The position numbers and the translations under genes were made by a program. Source: Gammaproteobacteria bacterium (GTDB lineage: Bacteria > Pseudomonadota > Gammaproteobacteria > Chromatiales > Chromatiaceae). From it: DNA of 30,285 nt. The notes beneath the pieces were generated by a model. It had not been told where the DNA came from and did not search any database. It saw only the letters and a program-made list of their open reading frames with translations. The stretch is from assembly GCA_019136395.1 (NCBI GenBank), contig JAGVUH010000310.1:1-30285 (forward strand), written 5' to 3'. Positions 1 through 6,097 of this stretch are shown piece after piece (positions within the stretch are counted from its first letter, which is position 1; the number at the start of each line of letters is the position of its first letter).

Positions 1-516
1 AAAGTCGCCATTGGTCTCGCTGACACCGGCGATGAGCAGGGCGAAGCGGGTCCCGCCGGGCCCGATGCAGGGGCTGATGGCCAGTTGCTTGAGGCCCCCG
101 AGGGCATGGGCCCCTAATTCCTCCCCGGTGAGCAGGCTGGTGCCGACGCGCCGAAAGCGCTCGGAGGCCACCAGGGCACGTAACTGACCACAGTCCAGAC
201 CGATGGTCTCGATGCCGATGGCGGCGCAGGGCGACTCCGCTGGCCGGCCCATGGGGCTGGTCGGCCAGAGCAGGGCGAACGCCACCTCGAAGAGTTCCAG
301 GGCCGTCTCGGTGGTGACCTCGGCGAAGCGGGCGGGGTCGCGGATGGCGATCGCCCGACTGTTGTAGGCCTGAATACCGGCGAAACGTTCCAGTTCCCGG
401 TCGAGCCGGTCACGGGTGGCGATCAGTTGCTGCTGGACCCCCGAGAGCCGGGCCAGATGCGCCTGCAATTTGGCGATTTCGGCCTTCAGGGCCTCGGTGT
501 CGTCGGCGGGACTCAT
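1..516 (-). CDS. GAF-domain signalling protein, N-terminal part (truncated by window edge)
   Basis: An open frame of 172 codons runs from an ATG at 516 to the left edge with no stop, so only the N-terminus is visible. Residues about 1-45 are a charged heptad-like segment (DDTEALKAEIAKLQAHLARL) that looks like a coiled coil. From about residue 50 the sequence resembles a GAF domain (AEVTTETALELFEV near the start, GGTRFALLIAGVSETNGDF at the edge). This arrangement is typical of GAF-containing sensor kinases or hybrid kinases, whose catalytic domains would lie outside the window. No Shine-Dalgarno is visible before the ATG; the upstream stretch is a C-run on the coding strand. The family is inferred from overall resemblance, and the output domain is unknown. 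Confidence 0.7.
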   Translation of the reverse strand, partial: MSPADDTEALKAEIAKLQAHLARLSGVQQQLIATRDRLDRELERFAGIQAYNSRAIAIRDPARFAEVTTETALELFEVAFALLWPTSPMGRPAESPCAAIGIETIGLDCGQLRALVASERFRRVGTSLLTGEELGAHALGGLKQLAISPCIGPGGTRFALLIAGVSETNGDF

Positions 517-753
517 GAGGGGATGGGTCTGGGAGTGGGGGGGGTGGAGGGAAGTGCTGAAGTAGGTCGGAGGCAAGCGCCGGATGAGGCTGGGTAAGCA
601 CAGGAACGGGTTGCGGAAGTCCGCGTGATGAACGAGATTGTAACGGGATTTATACTGCGCCGTACCCAACTAGGGACCAGCCACCGCGGACCCGTTACCG
701 CGAAGCCGCCAAACGTGGAGACCTGATGCCATGCACCTCACCCTGGTTCATGT
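517..753. other. Divergent intergenic region between the GAF protein and the dehydrogenase
   Basis: This 237-bp stretch separates two divergently read genes. It holds a G-rich run at about 535-555 and a sigma70-like candidate at 628-656 reading right. A 10-codon upstream reading frame at 731-763 overlaps the dehydrogenase start. No other gene is apparent. Confidence 0.5.
628..656 (+). promoter_or_regulatory. Candidate sigma70 promoter for the dehydrogenase
   Basis: TATACT at 651-656 is a good -10 hexamer. A weak -35 match (ATGAAC, 628-633) lies 17 bp upstream. The site sits about 100 bp before the dehydrogenase start in an otherwise GC-rich stretch. The call rests on sequence resemblance only. 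Confidence 0.35.
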
Positions 754-763
754 ATGCCCCTGA
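731..763 (+). CDS. Possible 10-residue leader peptide overlapping the dehydrogenase start
   Basis: ATG at 731 opens a frame encoding [10 protein letters not shown] and stops at TGA 761-763, seven bases after the dehydrogenase ATG at 754. The only good Shine-Dalgarno in the area (GGAG, 717-720) is well placed for this ATG. It is too far from 754 to serve the dehydrogenase directly. Translation of the short frame could therefore deliver ribosomes to the dehydrogenase start by coupling. This is inference; the short frame could also be chance. Confidence 0.3.
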   Translation: MHLTLVHVCP

Positions 764-2136
764 TCCCGCCCTTCGCCATTGGCCGGCTGCCGCGCATCGA
801 GTTCGGCGCCGGTCGCCTCGCCACCCTCCCCGCGCTTGCCGGCCGCCATGGCCGGCGTTTGTTGCTCCTCACCGGCGGGCACTCCTTCACCGCTTCCCCT
901 CACTGGGTCCGTCTGGAAACCGCGCTGGGGGCGGCGGGTTTCACCTACACCGTCCTGCGCATCACCGGGGAACCCTCCCCGGAGGAGATCGATGTCATCG
1001 TCCGGGAACAGCGGGAGGGGCGCTGGGACCTGGTCGTGGGCATCGGCGGCGGCAGCGTGCTGGATGGGGCCAAGGCCGTTGCCGGCCTGCTCAAGCCGGG
1101 TAACTCGGTCATGGACCACCTGGAAGGGGTGGGACCCGAACTGCCCTACCGCGGACCGGCCACGCCCTTCATCGCCGTCCCCACCACCGCCGGGACCGGG
1201 TCGGAGGCGACCAAGAATGCCGTGCTTACCCGCCAGGGCCCAGCCGGCTTCAAGAAGTCCTTCCGCGACGAGGCCCTGATGGCCGAGGTCGCCCTCGTCG
1301 ATCCCGACCTGCTGGCCACCTGTCCGCCGGCCCTCATCGCCGCCAACGGCATGGATGCCCTGACCCAGTTGCTGGAATCCTACCTTTCGGTCCGCGCCAA
1401 CCCCCTGACGGACTCCCTGGCCCTGGCGGGCCTGGCCGCGGTCCGGGACGGTCTGCTGGCCTGGTACCAGGGGGGCGCCGAGGCCGTCGCCGGCCGGGAA
1501 CGCATGGCCCTGGCCGCCCTGCTGTCCGGGATCTGCCTGGCTCAGACCGGCCTGGGCTCGGTCCATGGCCTGGCCCAGCCCCTCGGCTCCCTGTGCCCCA
1601 TTCCCCACGGGGTAGTCTGTGGCACCCTGGTCGCCGCCGCCACCCGGGTCAATATCGCGGCCCTGCGGGAACGGGAGCCAGCCGGTCCGGCCCTGGACAA
1701 ATACGCCACCGTTGGGCGCTTGTTGGCGGGCCAGCGATCAGCCCATGCCGCCGGTTGGGGCGACGTGGCTGCTGGAGTTACCGCCGACGTTTCTTTCGGC
1801 GAGGCTTTAGATGTTGCTGCCGTCGTGGCTGCCCAGGTGGCCCCCTTTGGGGCGGGCGATGCGGCTGGCGACAGGGTTGCCGTCAAAGCGGACGCCTTGG
1901 AGGTCCTGCTGGCGACCCTGGAGGCATGGACCAGGCTGATGCGGCTACCCACCCTCGATCGCTTGGGGGTCACCGCGGCGGATTTTCCCCGCATCATCGC
2001 CGCGTCCCGCAATTCCAGCATGAAGACCAATCCGCTGGTGCTCACCGACGCCGAGATCGAACGTATCCTTACCCTGCGCCTGGCCGAGAAGCGGACGGTC
2101 CAGAGCGGGGGCGAACGGGCCCCGGGGCCGGCATGA
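754..2136 (+). CDS. Iron-containing-type alcohol dehydrogenase family protein
   Basis: This 460-residue protein has the group III (iron-type) alcohol dehydrogenase fold and would be a cytoplasmic NAD(P)-dependent oxidoreductase of alcohols or aldehydes. The dinucleotide-binding [12 protein letters not shown] is followed by [11 protein letters not shown], then the metal-site segments [12 protein letters not shown] and VHGLAQPLG with PHGVVCG. In FucO-type enzymes the first segment reads DALTH and the second HAxAH. Here both the metal-ligand His and the following catalytic-region His are Gln. I recall DALTQ variants among proteobacterial paralogues, so this is probably a subfamily trait, but the bound metal is uncertain. 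The protein is longer than the usual 380-400 residues because of an Ala/Val-rich insertion at about residues 328-380. No in-frame start exists upstream: TGA lies at 724-726. Substrate unknown. Confidence 0.88.
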   Translation: MPLIPPFAIGRLPRIEFGAGRLATLPALAGRHGRRLLLLTGGHSFTASPHWVRLETALGAAGFTYTVLRITGEPSPEEIDVIVREQREGRWDLVVGIGGGSVLDGAKAVAGLLKPGNSVMDHLEGVGPELPYRGPATPFIAVPTTAGTGSEATKNAVLTRQGPAGFKKSFRDEALMAEVALVDPDLLATCPPALIAANGMDALTQLLESYLSVRANPLTDSLALAGLAAVRDGLLAWYQGGAEAVAGRERMALAALLSGICLAQTGLGSVHGLAQPLGSLCPIPHGVVCGTLVAAATRVNIAALREREPAGPALDKYATVGRLLAGQRSAHAAGWGDVAAGVTADVSFGEALDVAAVVAAQVAPFGAGDAAGDRVAVKADALEVLLATLEAWTRLMRLPTLDRLGVTAADFPRIIAASRNSSMKTNPLVLTDAEIERILTLRLAEKRTVQSGGERAPGPA

Positions 2137-2209
2137 GGGGGCTGGTGCAACGGGATGCCGGGGCCGGCAAGAGGGGGTGGCGCGTCCGGATGCCGGGAGA
2201 GATCGCCAG

Positions 2210-2578
2210 ATGAGGCGTAGGGGACCCTGGCTGGTCATGGCCCTCCTGGCAGCGCTGTTGGCCGGCGGCTGCGGCTCGGCGAGCAAGAAGGAGGTCGGCA
2301 TGGCCTCCTGGTACGGGCCACGGCACCATGGCAAGCAGACCGCCAGCGGCCAACCTTTCAATCAGTACGCCCTCACCGCCGCCCACCCCAAGCTGCCCTT
2401 CGGCACCCGGGTCCGGGTCACCAACCTGAACAATGGCAAGGAGGTCATCGTGCGCATCAACGATCGCGGGCCCTACAAGGGCGGGCGGATCATCGACCTG
2501 TCCCGCGCCGCGGCGCGGCAACTGGAGATGGAGGTCGAGGGGGTCGGTCGGGTGCGGATCGAGGTCCTGTCGGACTGA
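2210..2578 (+). CDS. rlpA: RlpA-like septal-ring lipoprotein (double-psi beta-barrel)
   Basis: This 122-residue protein begins with a basic n-region, a hydrophobic stretch and Cys21 in LLAGGC, a relaxed lipobox, so it should be a periplasm-facing lipoprotein. The rest is one RlpA double-psi beta-barrel: [33 protein letters not shown] and INDRGPY. RlpA of Pseudomonas aeruginosa is a lytic transglycosylase acting on denuded glycans. From memory its important acidic residues are E120 and D123, in the segment that reads GQPFN here; both are amides in this protein (Gln48, Asn51). His59 and Asp85 are kept. The C-terminal SPOR domain of classical RlpA is absent. ATG 2210 is preferred over GTG 2177 because GGGAGA at 2195-2200 is correctly spaced and the signal peptide starts there. 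Fold certain, catalysis doubtful. Confidence 0.88.
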   Translation: MRRRGPWLVMALLAALLAGGCGSASKKEVGMASWYGPRHHGKQTASGQPFNQYALTAAHPKLPFGTRVRVTNLNNGKEVIVRINDRGPYKGGRIIDLSRAAARQLEMEVEGVGRVRIEVLSD

Positions 2579-2690
2579 TCCCATGCCATCCCGTGATGCC
2601 CGATACAGGGCACCGCAAGGGGGGCGGAATAGTCCTGTTCCTCCAGCCTAATTTACGATGGATTAAACGATGAGTCCCCTCAGCCTGGCC

Positions 2691-3170
2691 TCAGCCTGGA
2701 TGTGGGGCGGCAGCGTGTAGGCGTTCACCCGGATGGTCGGATGGGCTAAGATCCAGGCCCGCTCCCCTCGCTGCTAGGAATTCATCGGGGGCCAGGATCG
2801 GCAGGATCCCGGCCGGGAAATCGCCGACGTTGCGCGTCAGCAGGTAGTCGGCGCGCGCGTGAAGTGCGCTGTAGAACTGGATGGCGTCCTCAAAGTCCGG
2901 GATATCCGAGTCGATCGCCTGGTTCAGGATGCGCTGGTCCGGAGCGACGCTGGCAAAGACATCGCGCAGCAGGACCAGTGCCCGGCGCGCGGTGGCCGTG
3001 TCGCGCGCCTTGCGGACGATGTAGAAGACATTGTTGAAGCTGATGGCCGAGACTAGCGCCTCGTAGGCGCCGGTCTCGGCCAGGGTCCAAACGCGGGCGG
3101 CCGCCGCGTAGAAGGGCTCGCGCCTTGCCAGGACGTCGAGTAGCAGGTTGGTGTCGACGAAGATTCTCAT
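2691..3170 (-). CDS. PIN-domain toxin (VapC-like ribonuclease)
   Basis: This 159-residue PIN protein would be a metal-dependent RNase toxin. MRIFVDTNLLLDVLARR carries the first catalytic Asp (D6). SAISFNNVFYIVRKAR matches the second strand and helix of the PIN_3 subgroup. IPDFEDAIQFYSA and LLTRNVGDFP carry the remaining acidic and TRN-x-x-D residues. The last 25 or so residues, beyond the PIN core, look unstructured. The ATG overlaps the stop of the upstream antitoxin as ATGA (3167-3170), so the two are translationally coupled. It is convergent with rlpA. The target RNA cannot be deduced. Confidence 0.88.
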   Translation of the reverse strand: MRIFVDTNLLLDVLARREPFYAAAARVWTLAETGAYEALVSAISFNNVFYIVRKARDTATARRALVLLRDVFASVAPDQRILNQAIDSDIPDFEDAIQFYSALHARADYLLTRNVGDFPAGILPILAPDEFLAARGAGLDLSPSDHPGERLHAAAPHPG

Positions 3171-3427
3171 CCGGCGTTGCCGTAGCGCTCCCGGAGGGCA
3201 TCCCCCAGGAGATCGGCGTCGGCGCTGCCAGGGCTCAACTCCACCAGCCCGGTCGCGGCCCGCGTGAGGGGACCGATGAAGTCCGCGCCGCGGGAATGAT
3301 CCAGTGCATCGAGTCCGTGGACGAGCCCGGCGAGCATGGCCGAGACACTGGTATTGCGGGCACGTGCCGCCTGCTTGGCGCGCTCGATGACCGACGCGTC
3401 CATGCTGAGGGTGAGCTTGGTGTTCAT
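3167..3427 (-). CDS. Antitoxin partner of the PIN toxin (DUF6364-like, RHH type)
   Basis: This 86-residue protein starts MNTKLTLSMDASVIERAKQ and continues ARARNTSVSAMLAGLVHGLD. That is the strand-helix-helix pattern of ribbon-helix-helix antitoxins of the DUF6364 type, which commonly precede PIN toxins. The N-terminal strand would bind operator DNA and the C-terminal part would wrap the toxin. ATG 3427 is preferred to the TTG at 3448 because AGGG sits about 9 bases upstream and the RHH strand starts there. The overlap with the toxin gene is 4 bases. Autoregulation through the AT-rich inverted repeat at 3445-3474 is likely but inferred. Confidence 0.8.
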   Translation of the reverse strand: MNTKLTLSMDASVIERAKQAARARNTSVSAMLAGLVHGLDALDHSRGADFIGPLTRAATGLVELSPGSADADLLGDALRERYGNAG

Positions 3428-3444
3428 GGCGAACCCTGGGATAC

Positions 3445-3474
3445 GCAATAATTTATAGAAAAGCTACGTATTGC
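3445..3474 (-). promoter_or_regulatory. AT-rich promoter/operator candidate of the toxin-antitoxin pair
   Basis: Just upstream of the antitoxin lies an AT-rich island in very GC-rich DNA. It contains the inverted repeat GCAATA (3445-3450) and TATTGC (3469-3474). Between them is a -10-like TATAAAT read on the minus strand (3456-3450). No convincing -35 box is seen. Position and symmetry fit autorepression by an RHH antitoxin. Confidence 0.4.
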
Positions 3475-3592
3475 AGACCAGATCGTCAAGCGGGCCGGCG
3501 ACTTCGGCGCTCTCCATCGCGTTCAGAAGCCGTCGTGATGGTGCAGGCCGCGGTTCTCGGCAACGTCGGGCAGCCGGTGGCGGCGGCGAGGC

Positions 3593-4192
3593 TCAGAGCA
3601 ACTGTTCAATCGCCTTGATCACCTTGTCGCTATCCGGCGCGGTGATACTGGCGAAGTAGTCGACATAGTTGCCGTTCCGGTCGATCAGGTACTTGTAGAA
3701 ATTCCACTTGGGATAGGGGGCGCCGGCGGCGGCGAGGCGCTCGAAGAGGGGCGTGGCGCTACCCTTCTTGACGCTGACCTTCTCGAACATGGGGAACTCC
3801 ACCGCATAGGTCAGGCGGCAGAATTTCTGGATCTCCTCCTCGTTACCTGGCTCCTGGTTCATGAAGTCGTTAGAGGGGAAACCCAGGACCACCAGGCCCT
3901 GGTCCTGGTACTTGCGGTAGAGGGCCTCCAGACCTTCGTACTGACCGGTGAAGCCGCACTTGCTGGCGGTGTTGACCACCAGGATCACCTTGCCCCGGTA
4001 GGCCTCGCACAGGTTGACGACCTCGTCGCTGGCGAGCCGGCGGAGGCTGAGGTCGAGGAGCGGCGGGCAGGCGCCGGCCGGGGCCGGCGCCGTCGCCTGG
4101 GAGGCTGCGGGCTTTTGGGGGGTGGCGGGGGTTTCGGCGGCGATGCCGCTACTCATGGCGGCCAGGCCAAGGGCGAAGAGGGTGTGTTTCAT
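3593..4192 (-). CDS. Secreted glutathione peroxidase-family thiol peroxidase
   Basis: This 199-residue protein has an N-terminal signal peptide ending near SGIAA and an Ala/Pro-rich spacer (about residues 20-42). A full glutathione peroxidase domain follows and would work in the periplasm, reducing peroxides with thioredoxin-like or other thiol donors. The peroxidatic cysteine is Cys79 in VVNTASKCGFTGQYEGLEALY. WNFYKYLID supplies the conserved Trp-Asn pair. The usual FPCNQFG segment reads FPSNDFMNQEPG, so the catalytic-tetrad Gln is Asp and the neighbouring Cys is Ser; NDF variants are common in bacterial homologues. The start at 4192 has AGGAG 8 bases upstream and fits the signal peptide. 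It lies 82 bp downstream of the Gly-Val-Pro repeat gene on the same strand. Confidence 0.87.
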   Translation of the reverse strand: MKHTLFALGLAAMSSGIAAETPATPQKPAASQATAPAPAGACPPLLDLSLRRLASDEVVNLCEAYRGKVILVVNTASKCGFTGQYEGLEALYRKYQDQGLVVLGFPSNDFMNQEPGNEEEIQKFCRLTYAVEFPMFEKVSVKKGSATPLFERLAAAGAPYPKWNFYKYLIDRNGNYVDYFASITAPDSDKVIKAIEQLL

Positions 4193-4274
4193 CCGGCTGA
4201 CTCCTGGATTGGCGGGTGGGACATGGCAAAGCCATGACCAGGGCCTGGGTGGTGGGGGTCCCGTCAATTTGGGA

Positions 4275-4646
4275 TCAACGTGGACCCACTCGGTTCACCG
4301 GGCCACCGCGGTTCATCGGCCCCTGAACGCCGACCCCGGGTGCGACGCCCACGCCGGGGGCACCCACGCCGACTCCGGGGGCGACGCCGACTCCGGGGGC
4401 GCCCACGCCGACTCCGGGGGCGACGCCCACCCCAGGCGCGCCCACGCCCACACCGGGCGCCACCCCCACGCCGGGGGCGCCGGCTCCCGGACCGGGCAGA
4501 ACCCCTACCCCCGGGGCGCCCACGCCCACGCCGTGACGGACGCCAGGTCCGGGTGCGCCGACGCCGGGCCCCGGGTCAACCGCCAGGGCCGTAAGGGGGG
4601 TCAGAAGGGCGCCCAGGATCAGGTGCCGTGCCATTGTCTGCTTCAT
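4275..4646 (-). CDS. Secreted elastin-like Gly-Val-Pro repeat protein
   Basis: This 123-residue protein has a predicted signal peptide ([22 protein letters not shown], likely cut after Ala22). The mature chain is almost only Gly, Val, Pro and Ala. Four tandem copies of the 13-residue unit [13 protein letters not shown] occupy residues 56-107, preceded by degenerate units and followed by a basic tail ([12 protein letters not shown]). The PGVG units resemble the repeats of elastin, which form flexible, hydrophobic, phase-separating chains. I know no bacterial homologue with an assigned function, so role is unknown. AGAGG lies 9 bases before ATG 4646. The opposite strand is open across this region only because of the repeat's composition. 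It sits between apbE and the peroxidase, all on the minus strand, so co-transcription is possible. Confidence 0.7.
   Translation of the reverse strand: MKQTMARHLILGALLTPLTALAVDPGPGVGAPGPGVRHGVGVGAPGVGVLPGPGAGAPGVGVAPGVGVGAPGVGVAPGVGVGAPGVGVAPGVGVGAPGVGVAPGVGVQGPMNRGGPVNRVGPR
4326..4481 (-). repeat. Four tandem 39-bp coding repeats of the elastin-like protein
   Basis: The DNA coding residues 56-107 is four near-identical 39-bp units, each giving [13 protein letters not shown]. Differences are mostly synonymous. Such arrays change copy number by slippage or recombination, so length may vary between strains. Confidence 0.75.
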
Positions 4647-4870
4647 GAGTCGTTGCCTCTTGTCAGGGGGTGGGTTCAGGGACGGGTGTGGTTACCGCCA
4701 TGCCGGGGTTGGATAAGCCGCCGGCGGTCGAATCAACGGGGGTTGGGTCCGAACCCTAAGCCAATTAACGGGTGGGCCCGACCTGTAATTCGGTCCGAGT
4801 CGGAGAATAAGGCTTGGCCGTCGCGGGGGCCAGTCTTCTTCAAGAGTGGTGTCTTCATGATCTGCCCAGT

Positions 4871-5773
4871 TCATGGGCTGACCTGGGCAGCGAAGCCGCC
4901 AGTCATCTTCTCCTTGATCTGGTCGCCTTCGCGGTAGATGAACAGAACCTCCAGGCCCTCCACCTCGGCCACCCGCGGTCCCTCCATTTCGCCCAGGCAG
5001 AGGAGGGCGGTGGACCAGGCGTCCGCCAGGGTCGGGTCCGGGTGCAGGATGGTGGTGGAGACCTCGCGGCTCATGGGGGTGGGCTTCTCCACCGCCACCC
5101 GCCAGGGGGCGCCGTTGGCCTTGTGGCCCTTGACCTTCATCTCGCCGCCGATCTCGGCCAGGTAGTTGTGGATGCCGTGGCCTTCCAGGATCCGGGCCAT
5201 GCCGGCGATGGTGAAACCCTGGGCGATGGAGTCCAGGCTGAGTTTGACCAGGTTATCCCGCTTGCGTAGCCGGTTGCCGGCGGTGTCGATCTCCAGCTTG
5301 TCCATGCCGACATGGGCCAGGATCGCCTGGATCTCGGCCGCCGCCGGCACCCGCTGCTCATCCCGGGCGAAGCCCCAGAGCTCGGACAGGGGCTGCACGG
5401 TGGGGTCGTAACAGCCGCCGGTCCGGTCATGGATTTGCCGCGCCAGACGGGTGAGATGGATCAGGTCCGCCGAGACCGGCTGGTGCTCGGTGGTCTCCGC
5501 CTGGTTGAAGCGGCTCAGTTCCGAGTCCTCCCGCCAGGTGGAAAAATGGTCGTCGATCTGGCGGAACAGGGCCTCGACCTCCGCCTGAATCCGCGCCGGC
5601 TCGACCTGGACCCCATCCAGGACGATCTTTAGATGCCAGGTGGTGCCCTGTGTCTCGCCACTTAGCGCCGTTTCGACGGGTTGCTGGCAGCCGGTCGGCA
5701 GGACCCCGCTCAGAGTCAGGAAGAGAAGAAGGAGCAGGTAGCGGATGGTTGGGCGGCTGTGGAAGGGTTGCAT
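4871..5773 (-). CDS. apbE: FAD:protein FMN transferase (ApbE family lipoprotein)
   Basis: ApbE attaches FMN through a phosphodiester bond to Thr/Ser of periplasmic flavoproteins such as Rnf/Nqr subunits, using FAD and Mg2+. This protein (300 residues) has a signal peptide with lipobox LPTGC. Family landmarks follow: MGTTW-like QGTTWHLKI, STWREDSELSRFN, the CYDPTVQPLSELWGF segment, LDSIAQGFTIA, HNYLAEIGGEM and the metal-site DAWSTALLCLG. Length is normal. Two ATGs are possible (5791 and 5773); the second gives a more typical signal peptide, and neither has a clear Shine-Dalgarno. No flavoprotein acceptor is encoded in the window, so its client is elsewhere. It is transcribed toward the elastin-like and peroxidase genes. 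Confidence 0.92.
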   Translation of the reverse strand: MQPFHSRPTIRYLLLLLFLTLSGVLPTGCQQPVETALSGETQGTTWHLKIVLDGVQVEPARIQAEVEALFRQIDDHFSTWREDSELSRFNQAETTEHQPVSADLIHLTRLARQIHDRTGGCYDPTVQPLSELWGFARDEQRVPAAAEIQAILAHVGMDKLEIDTAGNRLRKRDNLVKLSLDSIAQGFTIAGMARILEGHGIHNYLAEIGGEMKVKGHKANGAPWRVAVEKPTPMSREVSTTILHPDPTLADAWSTALLCLGEMEGPRVAEVEGLEVLFIYREGDQIKEKMTGGFAAQVSP

Positions 5774-6097
5774 GGCGGGGACGACGGGCATGGCTAGTGA
5801 ATCTAGGGGTTATTCCAGGAGAGGTAATGGCGGGAAGAGGATGCCGAGGAGGCCCACGAGTCGGTATGGTGACTGGAAAGTCCTGGCGGCGGGGGAACCC
5901 GCAGGGTACGGGGAGGGTCTGCATTCTATACCCATCGCCATCCTATCCCCGCCGCGCCGTTCACCGACCCTCTGGGTGAGGCCGGAGTTAAAGACGAGTC
6001 AGGTATAATTGCCGGCCACGCCGCTACCCGGTTATCCGCCCCCGGCTCGTCATCCCCCTGATTACAGAGACCCCAGTGACATGGGGCGGTCGCCACG
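5774..6097. other. Divergent intergenic region between apbE and the polysaccharide synthase
   Basis: About 320 bp without a convincing gene. It carries a short CTAG-flanked palindromic stretch near 5793-5805 and a perfect -10 hexamer at 6004-6009. A G-rich Shine-Dalgarno-like stretch (GGGGCGG) lies shortly before the ATG at 6098. Confidence 0.5.
6004..6009 (+). promoter_or_regulatory. Candidate -10 box (TATAAT) for the polysaccharide synthase
   Basis: A consensus TATAAT stands about 90 bp before the ATG at 6098. No good -35 hexamer is found 16-18 bp upstream, so an activator or alternative contacts would be needed. Confidence 0.35.

Noticed and set aside
4692..4874. 60-codon minus-strand frame between apbE and the repeat gene
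   Set aside because: No ribosome site, signal peptide or recognisable pattern; it lies in the apbE 3' spacer.
4014..4937. 307-codon plus-strand reading frame opposite the peroxidase and repeat genes
   Set aside because: It is antisense to two genes with signal peptides and family motifs. Its openness follows from the GC-rich repeat composition.
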